This document shows positions 10,965 to 22,642 of a stretch of 64,000 nucleotides of DNA, in pieces. The stretch covers positions 30,993,248 through 31,057,247 of the forward strand of contig CM038467.1 in the NCBI GenBank assembly GCA_021464415.1. Direction: 5' to 3'. The position numbers and the translations under genes were made by a program. The first letter of the stretch is position 1. Each line of letters starts with the position of its first letter. The stretch is from Lonicera japonica (Eukaryota > Streptophyta > Magnoliopsida > Dipsacales > Caprifoliaceae). The notes under the pieces are model-generated. The model saw only the letters and a program-made list of their open reading frames with translations, did no database searches and was not told where the DNA came from.

Positions 10965-13900
10965 ATGGATCTAGGCCTTGGCCCCGTAAGTTTCTTCATG
11001 CCTTAAATTTCTCTCTCTACATTATCGTATACTTGTAATTATTCAATCCAGTTTGCCTGATTTTGTTAAGACAGAATCGTTAGGGTTAGGGCAACATGTT
11101 TGTTGAATTGTATGTTCATTTTGTTAAATTTCAATGTATATGCGCAATTTTATCAATAATTACTGTTGACGGATCTCGTTTAGAACAGCATTGATTTGGT
11201 AATTGGATTATGCACCATCATAATTACGATCTGATTTCAATCGGCTTCGCCTGATTTTGTTCAGCCAGAATTGTTAGGGTTAGGGCAACATGTTTGTTGA
11301 ATTGTATGTTCATTTTGTTAAATTTAATATATATGCATAGTTTTATCAATAATTACTGTTGATAAATCAGGTTTAGAACGGCATTGACTTGGTAATTGGA
11401 TTACGCACCATCATGATTACGATCTGATTTCAATCTACTTAGCCTGATTTGTTTTGCCTGAATTTTTAGGGTCAGGGCAACATGGTTGTTGAATTGTATG
11501 TTCATTTTGTTAAATTCAATATGTACGCACTATTTTATCATTACTATGCTGCATTTGCATAAAAGACGTAGGTTAAGTTAGATAAAACAGCTAAGAATTC
11601 ATAGGCAGGCTACATTTTATGTGTAAAAGGTGAAACTGACAAATTCCTCTTGAAACTAGCGTTAACTGAAGAAAAGCATGGAGTAAACGTGATTTGTTGT
11701 TGCAGCCTTTGAGATAAGGTTTTAAGAGTTATCAAGGTTTGCACATATGATATATGAGCCATGTTGATCATGTTTTTAAGCTTTGTAGCTTAGCAGCTCA
11801 AAATTCAGCTGGATAAGCCAGTAGTCATTGAAGACTATAGAAAATCGAGCTGCCAGACCTTAAGCCTGTTAGAGGCTCATTCAAGATTGGCTCATAAAAT
11901 AAATGTGCCAGTCAACTTCAATTTAGAACTTGCTAATTCTTTGTGCCAAGCTTGAGCAATCCGCTATTTGGCTCGACTCACTTGTTTACTCCCTTGGAGG
12001 CTTACTTTAAGACCATAAATTTGATTTTCTCAAGAAAGTAGGTGCTTCTAGGTTATTTCTTTGCGGAGTACTTATCTGGTTTTGAAATGGTATCTGACTA
12101 GAATTTATTATGCGCTTCATTTGTGGGAGCAAGCTATTAGAAGTTGTGTCAAATTTTACTAAACCACTAGGTTAGCGGAAGCAAACTTTTCAAAACTAAG
12201 TTGAATAATTCTGCTTTAGAAACATACTGCAAATATTTATCAGTTTGTGTAAAGTGGTAGTCTGAAATTGCTGCAACCATGTAAGCGATTAATGATAAGT
12301 GATGGGTGGATCACTAAGTTGGTTGTCAACTATGAGGAATGTGCTTGTGAGTTTCCAGTTTTACCCTTGTAGTCTTATTTTAAAAAAAAATAAAAATGTG
12401 CATGATTAATCACTCAACTACTGATCATGTTTGTTTAATTTTCTTTGTTAAATCCTTATATACAAGTACTACATGTATCGCATCTGCAAGGTAGACTAGT
12501 TGGGGTAAAGCAAGGGCGGGGGGCGGGGGGGACATCAGGGGCGCAATTGCCCCCTTCAATATTAAAGATTGTTTTATTAAAATATTTTAAAGAAAAATTA
12601 TAAATATGTACATATTTGTCTAATTTGCACCGCTTTAGGGGAAAATAGTAATATGTTTGCCCCCTCAATCTCGGAAAAATAGCATGAACGCTGACCTTAC
12701 CTTCCATAATTTTGAAAGGAAAAAATGTTAGTGCTAACTTCCCCCTTTAGAAAATTCTTTTGGCTCAACCCCGGGTAAAAGCATCATCTTGGTCTTTTCG
12801 GTTAGCAGGTAGGTTGGGATGTGGGGTGTAAAGCTTTTCTATATAGTGCTTACGGATTCCTTTACATTCACTCTTTAAAGACATACTAGTTTGAGCCCCT
12901 TCAGTTAGTCTTTTAGGCAGTCAGGGTTGAAGCTTCAGCACCACCTTGAAAAAGGAAGACCTTTCTAGCCTTTCCATTTTTATGTCATCTTGGTTATCCT
13001 GGTGTATATGGCTAAGATTCTAGAAAAAGTTCAAAGAGACTTTTAGGAGAAGAAACGGTGAAGAAACTACACAACTAGAAAGGTCTAAACTTGTATGTTA
13101 TTTAGTTTATTCTGATGACTAAATTGACCCATATTTTGGTTTCCATGGAATTGAATTCCTTTGAATTGTTTTACAAGATTTTTTTTTCAAGAACAACAAA
13201 AACTTTAGAGGGAAACTGATTTTTTAGGTTTGCTGCGAAAGGAGAAAAATTTTAGATCCAAAGCAAGTTGTACTTTGATTCCATGAAAATTAATGCAATT
13301 AAACACCATTATAGATGGAAAATATGGAGTCTTGTCTTAAATGGAAAAGAAGTGCAATCAAACATAACCCAAGTATGTCAGGTAAATCACATGGTTGAAC
13401 ATAGTAATCCAGATAAGAACCTAACATGAACAAGCATTCGAATTTACCCCTCGTCTTGAAGTAATATGAAAGAACTCAAGAAGTAACAACTCCAACACAA
13501 AGAGAAAAATGGTTATAAGCATAATCTTTTGAATATATAAATACCATCTGAAATATTAACACATATATATGTGTATGGTATTATGGCTATGTTCTTATGT
13601 CCTATTTATTGGATTTTCTGTGCCTGGCACCTTCACGTCTACTCATCACATTGTCATGTCTATAAATGATAGATTGAAATGAAAAAAAATTAAAGAGTGG
13701 GCAGGTCACTGCAACGTTTGTTGTGAGATGTAGTGCAACGAAAGCACACTTGTTAGAGATGGACATGTAACTTTTGACCATTCTTGTTCAGCAGTTTTAA
13801 GGTTTGGAGAAACTGTGGGATGTACCTTCCATTGTGAAGTATTCTGTAACCCATATCTTCAGATCAGCTTATATACTCCTCCTTTGAAGCCAACAGGGGG

Positions 13901-16280
13901 AAACAAATTTAGAAAATAGTTTTGAAATGATTAAAGGTGCCTAACAAGAAAGTTTTCTCTTTGTAGATTTATGTTTGTAATAAATTTTAGTCTCTGTGAA
14001 CAGAGCTTTTGTACATCACTATTTGAAGTTTGAATGGATTGTAACAGCTAGTTCTTATTTTATCCTCATCTGGGCCTCAATTACAAGGCTCGCCTTTGAC
14101 TTATTGCCTTTGCTCAGCCTGCAGGGGAAAACTATGCTAACCCGAGGATATGTTTCTTTCATGTGCTCTTCAAGGTATAGTATAGTACATTTGGTTATCA
14201 TCTGCAAGTTCTTCTTTGTAACACCATTTTCCTTTGTATAATTGAATTGCTTCTTTTTGACAGGCTGCAGCTTTGGCTTTTTACATACTTTCGGCTCTAT
14301 TCTTTGATAGTTTTGTCATCATCTTTGTGGTGACTGTTCTTCTAGCTGCACTGGATTTTTGGGTTGTCAAAAATGTGAGTGGGCGTATCTTAGTTGGTTT
14401 AAGGTGGTGGAATGAGATAAATGACGAGGGTGAAAGCGTGTGGAAGTTTGAATGCCTTGACCAAGAGGTGAATAGTTGTATTTTCCTTCTTAATCTGGAA
14501 CTGTGTAGTTGTGTCTTACACTTGACTTTAACTAACCTTTTTGACTGGGATCACTTATGTTTGTCCTTGTTCTGCTATAGTCACTGGCTCGAATGAACAA
14601 GAAGGATTCATGGCTATTCTGGTGGACCCTTTACCTTACTGTAAGTAAAGTTTTTTGAAATACAGTGTTTTGATGTCCACAAATACCCTTAAGCATGTTT
14701 GGGAACCAAAGCTTGGTCTAATGGTTAGAATTCCCAAACACACTTTTTAGTTCACCTTCATATGAAATTCTGCATTAACAGATATGATATACAAAATCGT
14801 ACATGTATTTTAAGGACTTGCATGCTTAATTGCTTATAAAGGATTTTTTCCCTTTTTAATTCTGAAGTAAGACGAATAAACTTGATGAAAAAAAACTTGA
14901 ACTTCGGAAATCAACATTACTTATATATGAAAAATACTTCACAAATTGGTAGTGTGTGGGGTTCCTGATTTCGTCTGAGATAGTTTCCATCCTTCATTTT
15001 TCAGAAAAAAATTCAATTGATTTTTTTTGACTTGCTTGGGTTGATCATTTATCTAATTCTTTTTTCCCATTTCATATTTAGGCTGTTGCTTGGATCTTTC
15101 TCGGTATATTCTCTCTCATAAGGTTTCAAGCTGATTATCTCCTTGTTGTTGGAGTTTGTTTGACCCTCAGCATCGCAAATATTGTTGGCTTTACTAAATG
15201 CCGTAAAGGTATGCAGCCTAATGCTTATGACCTTTATATGGTTCCATATGCCTTCTACCATTGTTTGCATAATGGGAGTTTTTATGTACCGTATCTTGTA
15301 ACCCCTCCGTCCCAAATTAAGAGTCCAGTTTGACTTTCACATATTTTTAAGGATACACTAGTTTCAACGTAATCAATGGTTGAGAACAAAACTTTTGTGG
15401 TATCATGAGATTTTAGTCCGTTGATTGTGCTCTAGAAAAAATTGGAGTCTTAATTTGGGACATCCCAAAAAAGAACACTGAACTCATAATTTGAGATAGA
15501 GGGAGTAATTATCGAACATCAATACTGACTGCAATATGTGTTCTGTGCTGATTGAGTTAGAATTTTTAGGGGTCTATGAATGCATACTTACCGTAAACAA
15601 CATCTTTCTGTGGAATAGTAGTATCGGTAATTAAAATAATGTAAAGTTGCTAACTTCGGGTAAAAAATGATTATTAAATAGTTTGTATGAACAATCGATA
15701 CTTGGCACTTTTTTTTTTCCCAGTGGGAACAAATGCCCTGTTCTAGATAAAAAGTCTCTATTTTTAAGGATAGAGTAAATTTATTTGTTACGAAAACATT
15801 CATAATGGCGTGTTTGATAAGCTGTTTGCCGGAGATAGGTTTTTTTATTTGATTAAGAATTTATTTTTCTCTAAAGAAATTTAGTCGGCAATATAGTTTA
15901 ATTGTTATATGAATAGTAATCACTCCGTCCCGAATTAAGTGTCCACCATTCTTTTTGGGATGTCCCAAATTAAGAGTCCACTTTCCTTTTTAGAACATAG
16001 TCGCATGTACCAAAACTCACAATGGTAAACAAATTTTTTCTAGACCATAAACCACTGATTGTGATGAAATTAGTGCATTTTTAAATAGTGTGAAAGTCAA
16101 ACACGGACACATACACATAAATGTGGGCGGATATGTGATTTTCATTTCGAGTTGGTTCTCGGCTAAAGATATTCAATCTTCATTTTCGCAGATGCTAAGA
16201 AGCAGCTTCAAGCATTTGCTTCACAGACCATTGCTTCTCGAGTCTCGTCTACAATACAGTCCGCCTTTAGTGTGGTTTAA
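10965..16280 (+). CDS. ECH: ECHIDNA, TVP23-family trans-Golgi membrane protein
   Basis: I assemble six exons: 10965-10985, 14118-14174, 14264-14467, 14581-14640, 15082-15208 and 16192-16280. All have GT..AG borders and give 185 aa, against 186 for Arabidopsis ECHIDNA as I remember it. The protein is the plant TVP23 (DUF846) family member that works with YIP4 at the trans-Golgi network in secretion of wall polysaccharides and in cell elongation. Diagnostic blocks are ENYANPR, FHVLFK, LDFWVVKNVSGRILVGLRWW, LARMNKKDSWLFWWTLYL, FSLIRFQADYLLVVGVCL and a C-terminal QTIASRVSST. Four hydrophobic segments fit a multipass membrane protein. The first coding exon is only 21 bases (MDLGLGP) and rests on a good ATG, a GTAAGT donor, phase and length, so it is the least certain part. 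Introns carry a tandem repeat and two Stowaway MITEs. Confidence 0.9.
11056..11565 (+). repeat. 194-bp tandem repeat, about 2.6 copies, in ECH intron 1
   Basis: Copies start at CCTGATTT at 11056, 11250 and 11443, a period of 193-194 bases. Shared text includes GGGCAACATG, TTGAATTGTATGTTCATTTT and ATTACGATCTGATTTCAATC. The third copy is truncated. Each of the first two holds GTTAGGGTTAGGG, two degenerate telomere-like units. Confidence 0.85.
12514..12540 (+). other. G-rich tract, possible G-quadruplex
   Basis: GGGCGGGGGGCGGGGGGG is followed by ACATCAGGGG, giving at least four G-runs of three or more within 27 bases on the sense strand of ECH intron 1. It lies at the edge of a repeat-like segment (about 12500-12780) rich in CCCCC and GGGGG. 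Confidence 0.4.
15299..15507. mobile_element. Stowaway MITE in ECH intron 5
   Basis: It has CCCTCCGTCCC near the left end and GAGATAGAGGGAG at the right, with TA at both flanks, as expected for Tc1/mariner Stowaway elements. It contains the family core 'gagtccagtttgactttcac' and 'cttaatttgggacatccc', shared with the copies near 15.9, 23.7 and 50.1 kb. Confidence 0.75.
15917..16112. mobile_element. Stowaway MITE just upstream of the last ECH exon
   Basis: Starts CACTCCGTCCCGAATTAAG after a TA and ends near GTGAAAGTCAAACACGGACAC. It belongs to the same family as 15299-15507 and lies about 80 bases before the acceptor of exon 6. Confidence 0.7.
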
Positions 16281-16619
16281 GCTTCGCATTTGTACAGAGT
16301 AATGAGAATACCAGAAAATGCAGAGAGAATACAGCTTTTGAAGCGTAAATTGGATTTCTATATGATTTGATTTTGAACGTTGCAATACAGAGAGAAATTA
16401 GAAAGGTTAACTATTTTCTTTTCTTTTCCTCTTTTCTTTTTTTCTGGGGAATTTTTGAGTTTTTGGTTCTGTTGGGCTTTTGTTGTACTTTTCAGCTATA
16501 AACTTCGTACTTGATTGAAGTGGAGTAATTCTATGATTCCAAAGTTGTTTGTTCCATTTTTATTTCTTTTTGAACTTTTTAAGAAATACTAACCTCATCC
16601 TAATTAATATCTGGGAATA

Positions 16620-16736
16620 AAACTGATTTTCTTACGAGAGATTGGTACATTGATTGCGTACCAAACAGAAAAGGGACTCTTAATTTGAAACAACCTGATA
16701 AGAAAATGAGTCTTAATTTGAGGTGGATGGAGTAAT
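16620..16736. mobile_element. Stowaway MITE fragment downstream of ECH
   Basis: Only the inner part and one end remain: GGGACTCTTAATTTG, then GAGGTGGATGGAGTAA. It lies beyond the ECH 3' untranslated region. Confidence 0.55.
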
Positions 16737-16795
16737 TAATTTTGTTTACCTTTTTAACATCGGAAATAAAAAGTATTCAACATATAAAGAAAACA

Positions 16796-18360
16796 GACTA
16801 GTATCCTTTGTGGTATGCAACCCCTACAACATTTTCAACATTTTCATCACTGTTAATGATGTCCACCCCATTCTTTGAGTCGCTCTCAACTTCGATGCCT
16901 TTGCACCCCCTCTCTTTTGCTAGTTTCAGACCTTGCCTTAGGCCCCATAACTCAGCTCCAAGCAAAGTAGCCCCCACACGCCAGCAGAAATCCTCAATCC
17001 AGCGTCCCTCTTTGGTTCTAGCCAAGCCTCCATAACTAGCATAGCATGAATTTTGTAGCTTGCTTCCATCCGTATTGATCTTGATTAAACCTGCACTTGG
17101 GAACTGCTAGTGTATCAAATTTTCATTTTTAGCAACATCATTATTAATTTTTTTTATGAAAAGCTTGGAATGTCTCTTTGGCCATGTTGTAGCTTTTCAT
17201 AGCAATTGATGGGTATCATTATTAATATATTCTCATTTCTATTAAGCCAAAGACTCCAAATAATAGAAGCAAAAATAATATTCGAAGTGATAGGAACTCC
17301 CAAGCAGCCAGTTTCATTCTTGAGGTTGGCTTCTGCCAGCTTCTGAGTGAGGTATTCACCAAGGCGACATTGCTATATTGTCCAAGATTGTTCCACACCG
17401 CTGCTGCCCTTACTGCAATCTTTGAATATGTGACGGGTACTTTCACTAAGCCCACACATTTTGCATATTGGGTCATTCGAAATTCCTCTGGAAACTCATT
17501 TTCCCCGGACAGTATTTTATCATGTCTTAGGGTCCAGATGAAATTGACAATTTTGAAAGGGATTTTCAACTTCCATAACCAAGCCCAATCATTGTCATTG
17601 GGATCTGGTGGATCTCTATCCATAAGAATATTATAGCAACACAATTTGATAGAGAACCTTCTGATCCTTTCCTAAGCCAGCTAAGCTTGTCATGTCTTCC
17701 GTTTTCCATGGGAAGAGGGGTATTGATAATTTCCTCATGGAGGTCAGCTGGGACCAGCTCCATAAGTTTCTTTCTATCCCAGTTTCCACTCTTGTTTGTG
17801 AGAATTCCAACTGTTTTACAGTCCGTTTGGTTGCTTCCACGAAATCTTCTCTTTCTTTTATACTGGTCGTGCCACACCACCAGTCATCCCAGATGGGGAC
17901 ATTTTTACCATTTCCAATGGTCCATCGAATGCCCTCATGTAGGTACTTTTTGGTTTTAAGGACATCTCTCCACACGTGAGAAGCTTTCCTTCCAATTTTC
18001 CAATCTTTTGGGTTAAGGGAAATATTATATTTGTTCCTCAACACCTTCGCCCAAAGACTGTTTATCCGAAGTGTCCACCCCACTTTAGCTAAAGTAGCAA
18101 GGTTATTCACCCTACATTCACGTAGACCCAAGCCACCAAACTTTCAGGTTTACAAATATTTTTCCACTTTATGAGATAAACTTTCTTCATTCTCATCCAT
18201 ATCCCCCCATAGAAAATATTTATTCAGCCTGTCAATTTCGTCACAAACAAATTGGGGGAGAAGGGAAGTAATCATATTGTAATTTGGAATCATTAACTAA
18301 CATATTGGATAAGCGTGGCCCTCCCCCCAAAGGTTAGGCCTTTTGCTTTCCATCCTACCA
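16796..18360 (-). pseudogene. LINE relic: C-terminal reverse transcriptase, zf-RVT and RNase H regions
   Basis: Read on the - strand from 18360, broken frames give FGGLGLRECRVNNLATLAKV (18131 region), SHVWRDVLK and WTIGNGKNVPIWDDWW. Next comes the zf-RVT-like LWKLKIPFKIVNFIWTLRHD (about 17560), then an RNase H-like GATLLGAELWGLRQGLKLA with IEVESDS (about 16870-16990). The order is that of a plant L1-type ORF2 C-terminal half. Stops and frameshifts split it into several ORFs. Both the reverse transcriptase core and the 3' tail are missing, so it is truncated at both ends. Confidence 0.8.
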
Positions 18361-19786
18361 TTTTTTTTTTTTGGAAAATTAGTATATAACCCATTTTCAT
18401 AGAATTTTTTTTACTCAGACCCAAGTCGTTTCAGAAATTAGGATTTAACCCACTTTGTATTTACCCTAATTGTTTTGCATTTGGCCCGGTTTTAGTTTCA
18501 AATTAATTTCATTATTATTATAGGGTTTTAAGCATCAAATGACCTTCTTGTCTTAGTTGTTGAATGAATCGATTGTGGCTCCTTATTTTTTTGCTCTTAC
18601 TCTCACAATAAATAGATTATAGTAACCACCTAAAGTATAGGATAATGGGTAGTTGTTTTGGAGCATATCCATTATTAAACAAATTATTGGATTAATCCTT
18701 ATCATTTAATTTTGTACTTCTATTTTATTGGTGATGTGCTTTATTCTCAAGCCATATGGAAAACAACTATTTTTCAGTTTCATCATTTGTTTTGGTCTAC
18801 ACGTCATCTTTTTACTTCTTTGCTACAACGGTCTTCTTTGGTTAGAGGTACGTTTGTATTTTAGAAAGTTTTCTTACCATTCGATCAAGATTTTTGTCAC
18901 ATTATTCAATTATTCATTAGGTTTTTTTATCATATGTTGCATTTTATTTTTGTTGATCGATGGTTAGGTAGGTTTGTGTTTACAATATCAATTTATTTTG
19001 TGGATGTATATAATTTTCATGGAATAATCAGGGTGTATCACACTAATATGCCTTTTTCAAAAAATTTTGGTGTAACACACTAATATGCATGCTTATTTGT
19101 GTAATATGACTGTTTCAAATATTTTTGGTGTATCACACTAATACATTAATATGTTTGGTATTACACTAATATATCTGCCGTTTACATTAATATGTCTGCT
19201 GTTCGTTCTAATCTTAAGTAAAATATGCATAGTGGTTAAGTTTTACACTAGAGACATAACCATCAAGATAGTGTATTATTTTGTACGTATCCTTACTATG
19301 TTACGATGATTATAAATTAGTTTTGCTACCTTCCCTATTTTTATGGTAAGTTTAATTGTAGTAAACTATTGTAACCCCATAAATTCTCTTATTTAATAGG
19401 TTATGGAGCCATATGTATATTTGTATTAGATTAGATAATTTGGTTGGATGTTAAAAATTTTGAAATTCAAAATGAAACTAAATCATATATGATTAGATAT
19501 TTATTTATTTAAAAAATATATATAAATGGTGTTTATCTAGTCAACAAAAAAATTATTTTTGAATATTTAATTGCACCCTTAGATTATGAGTGGCTAGAAT
19601 TTAGGATATTATTAAATATTAAAATTAGATGTTAACAAAAGGGTAATCTTGGAAATCAACTAAACAATTTTTAAAAGGAAAAAAGTAATTAAAAAATATT
19701 AATTAGTAATTATCCAATCATTTGGGTTATTTACTAATTTCTAATTCGGAAGGGACGAATTACAAAATAATTCAAATTAATTGGGC

Positions 19787-19789
<3 letters not shown>
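18361..19789. other. Intergenic, AT-rich
   Basis: No gene is seen. At 19030-19215 a loose repeat of the phrase TGTATCACACTAATATG recurs about five times with variable spacing. The rest is low-complexity sequence. Confidence 0.55.

Positions 19790-19817
<28 letters not shown>
19790..19817 (+). repeat. Homopolymer of 28 C
   Basis: An unbroken run of C at the left edge of a LINE fragment. On the - strand it is read as a run of glycines in two overlapping ORFs, which are therefore not genes at that end. Confidence 0.95.
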
Positions 19818-20610
19818 TTTTTGGCACTTTATCCACAATAAACTTGAAACTTTCTTTTTCATGGGCGTTGGGATTGCCAAGATATATGCCCAACTCTTTA
19901 GTCGTGGGCATGCTGCTAATATACTTAAAGACATTAATATCCCTACCGGCGACATTCGGAGAAGCATAGGGCCTGTTTGGTTTGTCACTATTTTTATTTT
20001 TTTTTCTCAAATTTTAAAAGCTTAATTCAAAATCAATTCTACTTTCACACTTTCCAAAATTTATTTCACTTTACTTTCTCTCTCTAATTTTTTTTAAAAT
20101 ACCATAACTTTAAATTCAAAAATCAAAATTAAATAAAAAATATATATTTAAAACATACTCGTTGAGATCTATAAAATAAGATCCATTGTGACTATTTTTT
20201 GAAATTTTTTTATGAGATTTTTTAATTGATTAAAAAAACTCAAACAAAAACTAAATTCACTTTTTAACATACTTTCAAATTCTACCAAACACCATATTTT
20301 AAAAACTCAACTTAAAAACTCAACTCAAAACATACACCAAACACACCCATAAGGTTTGGACTTGATAAAATTTATTTTGAGCCCAGAGACGCCACAAAAT
20401 TCGTTCAAAGTCTCCATCACCACACGACAATTATTTTCATTCGCTTTACGTAAAAGCATTAAGTCATCCACAAAGAAAAGGTGAGCGATAGCAGGACCAT
20501 TCCTAAAAGCTTTGATTCCTATCCATATCTTATCATTCACAGCCTTGTTTAGAAGATTGGATAAGTATTCAAGGCATAGGACAAAAATATGCGGACTAAT
20601 TTATTTGGTC
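19818..20610 (-). pseudogene. LINE reverse transcriptase fragment, split by a MITE
   Basis: On the - strand, 20610-20347 reads SPHIFVLCLEYLSNLL, then HLFFVDDLMLL, the FxDD catalytic box of LINE reverse transcriptases, and LKINFIKSKPY. The reading continues beyond the MITE (19968-19818) as ASPNVAGRDINVFKY, LGIYLGNP and FIVDKV. The fragment stops at the C28 tract. It is a different piece of ORF2 from the LINE relic at 16.8-18.4 kb; whether both come from one insertion cannot be told. Confidence 0.75.
19969..20346. mobile_element. MITE inserted in the LINE fragment
   Basis: Starts GGGCCTGTTTGGTTTG and ends CACCAAACACACCC, forming imperfect inverted ends. It is flanked by ATA on both sides (19966-19968 and 20347-20349). 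A 3-bp duplication suggests PIF/Harbinger (Tourist-like), but the sequence of the ends is also seen in hAT MITEs. Removing it joins the LINE frame exactly. Confidence 0.7.
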
Positions 20611-20640
20611 AAAATTAAATGATTTTACATTTTCATTACT

Positions 20641-20805
20641 TTTTTTTTCCCACTTTTTTATGCAAGGCTATACATTTACAGATAGTAAAGCTTGAACCTT
20701 GGTAGGAAATATTTGTACTAATGACTCTATGAGAAGATTCGAACCTAGAATTTCTGAATCTTTCTCAGGTCCCAATAAACGCTTTCCCAACTGTGCTAAC
20801 ATAAT
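20641..20805 (-). mobile_element. tRNA-derived SINE
   Basis: On the - strand TTAGCACAGTTGGGAAAGC (near 20800) is a good pol III box A, and AGGTTCGAATCTT (near 20740) a near-perfect box B about 50 bases on. The element ends in an A-rich tail, seen as T-rich on the + strand at about 20640. The downstream half has no coding sequence. A decayed tRNA gene is less likely because no cloverleaf can be completed. Confidence 0.6.
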
Positions 20806-22330
20806 CTATATTTTAAAAGATTGACTTTGTAATTGCGCAATTGAACTAGTTGAAGTGCATGTAAGTTTGAATTGGTACTTTATTTACCGGCAATGACAAC
20901 TAGTAAATTGTCATTTTACTCCCTGTACATAACATACTTTGAATTTTTCTAGGACGTTTTAAATTGAGATTATAATTTTCCTTTTAAGAAAATATATTTA
21001 ATGTACTAAATTCATGTTCATAGGTAAAAGTTTTATTCTTAAACATTTATCATGCAATCATAAATAGGTTAAATTTTTAATTTGAAAAAAATATATATAT
21101 ATATTTTAGTACAAGCAGTAGGTACTAGGTAGAACCATGTTCTAAACTAAAAAAGAAAGCAATGGCATTTCATTTACCCTATATGCTTGAGTTTAGATAC
21201 ATGAACGGATTAAAAAAAAAAGAAAGTATTTTCCAGTTCCAAAACAACTTGCGCAAAATAGGGTTTTACTGGGAAATCGTGGATTTTTGAGTTTTCGTCA
21301 TTGGATACTGGTTGAGCCACTGGAATGTGGAATGAAATAAGGCCGACTTTTGGATAATTTTTCCTATAAAATTATGCACAAAAGTATGGGGATGGCTTGT
21401 GACTAGAGGTGAAAGGCCCAAACAATATTGGATAGTAGAATAGTAAAGCCGAAGAGGCAAAAAGTGGTTTCATTCGATCGATGGTTTACTAAAGATTGGG
21501 AGCCCATTGGCTCACCTTTTCTAGCCTCTTCTTGGCTAGTGGAACTACGAAAGCAATGCACCTCCATGTTGGAAGACAAAGTGCCATAAGCTCAAATTGC
21601 TTTGGAGCAAGACAGCGAGACTAACCACAATTGCAAGAATATGTTTGACTTTCTTTTATTTTTGTCATGAAAAGTGAAATTCATTTCGGTTGTAGAACTA
21701 ACTTTTGTTCTATTGGTTATGTGGTTGACACAAAAACAATTTGTTTATCTCCATTTAAGGATGATCAAAGTCCCGTCCTAACCTATAAGTCTGCTAATGT
21801 AAAACGAGGAGTTATACTTAAATTGGTGAATCAAAATCACTTTCAAAACTATACTTCTTTCTGCTAACATGTGTTCGGTCTAAATAAATAGTTGTGAAGG
21901 TAGTAGTGAACTTGCAAACTATCTTATGTGTTATTTGTTTGGAATCTTCCTTCTTTTCATAACAAAGATGTCGTGCGTTCAAACTACATTAACATACTTA
22001 ATATAAATGTTTTATTTTATTCGGTTGTATTAGTGATGGTTGTGTGTCCACCTTCACCACTATTATTACAGTGATTATATAAACTCATTACTTGTATGGA
22101 AAAGTGTATTACCAAATAAAAACTAACAGTTTTCTCATAATTATTTTTTTATCAATTAAATTATCTAAATTTGAGAAAGTGCGAAAGGTTGTACGATCTA
22201 CAACTTGCCATAAAGGGAAGGAGTTTATCCATTTATCAATCCTAGAAAGATATGCGGGCACTCTCGTCATTTGCCACAAGAAGAGATTCATTCTTCTCCT
22301 TCAAGACAGACAGGTCTTCACCCCCTATTT
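20806..22330. other. Intergenic between the SINE and the invertase promoter
   Basis: ORFs at 21266-21460, 21667-21867 and 22092-22448 show no recognisable family and no splice context. Nothing else is supported. Confidence 0.5.
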
Positions 22331-22336
22331 CGCCCA

Positions 22337-22343
22337 TATAAAT
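22337..22343 (+). promoter_or_regulatory. TATA box of the invertase gene
   Basis: TATAAAT lies about 300 bases before the start codon, followed by a CT-rich leader. It implies a 5' untranslated region of roughly 270 bases. Confidence 0.5.
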
Positions 22344-22552
22344 GCCACGATTCCCCAATTCAAATGGATCATTCATGTTTTGTTTTCCCCCAATAATCTT
22401 CAGACACAATTCCCTTTTCCCACAAATCTCTCTCTTTTTTTTACCTAATTCTCTTTATGACATAAATTTGATCTTTGTTCTCCAAATATCTCAAATCTTA
22501 AACTCAATTTGTACATACCTATGCAATTATACATCACCATTTTCATCTCAAA

Positions 22553-22632
22553 CATAACCCACTTATTTGAATTTAACCTTCCAAATAAATCTCATACATA
22601 ACCCACTTCTTTGAATTTAACCTTCCAATTAA
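22553..22632 (+). repeat. Tandem duplication in the invertase 5' untranslated region
   Basis: CATAACCCACTT.TTTGAAT followed by TTAACCTTCCAA is present twice with a 44-base period (22553-22589 and 22597-22632), ending 10 bases before the ATG. Confidence 0.75.
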
Positions 22633-22642
22633 CCTCATTACA

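Noticed and set aside
11087..11097. Telomere-like GTTAGGGTTAGGG as an interstitial telomere
   Set aside because: Only about two units, repeated solely because they are part of a 194-bp tandem repeat; not a telomeric array.
11041..11565. CRISPR-like array
   Set aside because: Repeats are long direct tandem copies without spacers, in a plant intron.
17370..17979. + strand ORFs of 88-95 aa
   Set aside because: Shadows of the LINE reading on the - strand.
19734..20010. Two overlapping glycine-run ORFs
   Set aside because: The glycines come from the C28 tract; the rest is LINE sequence.
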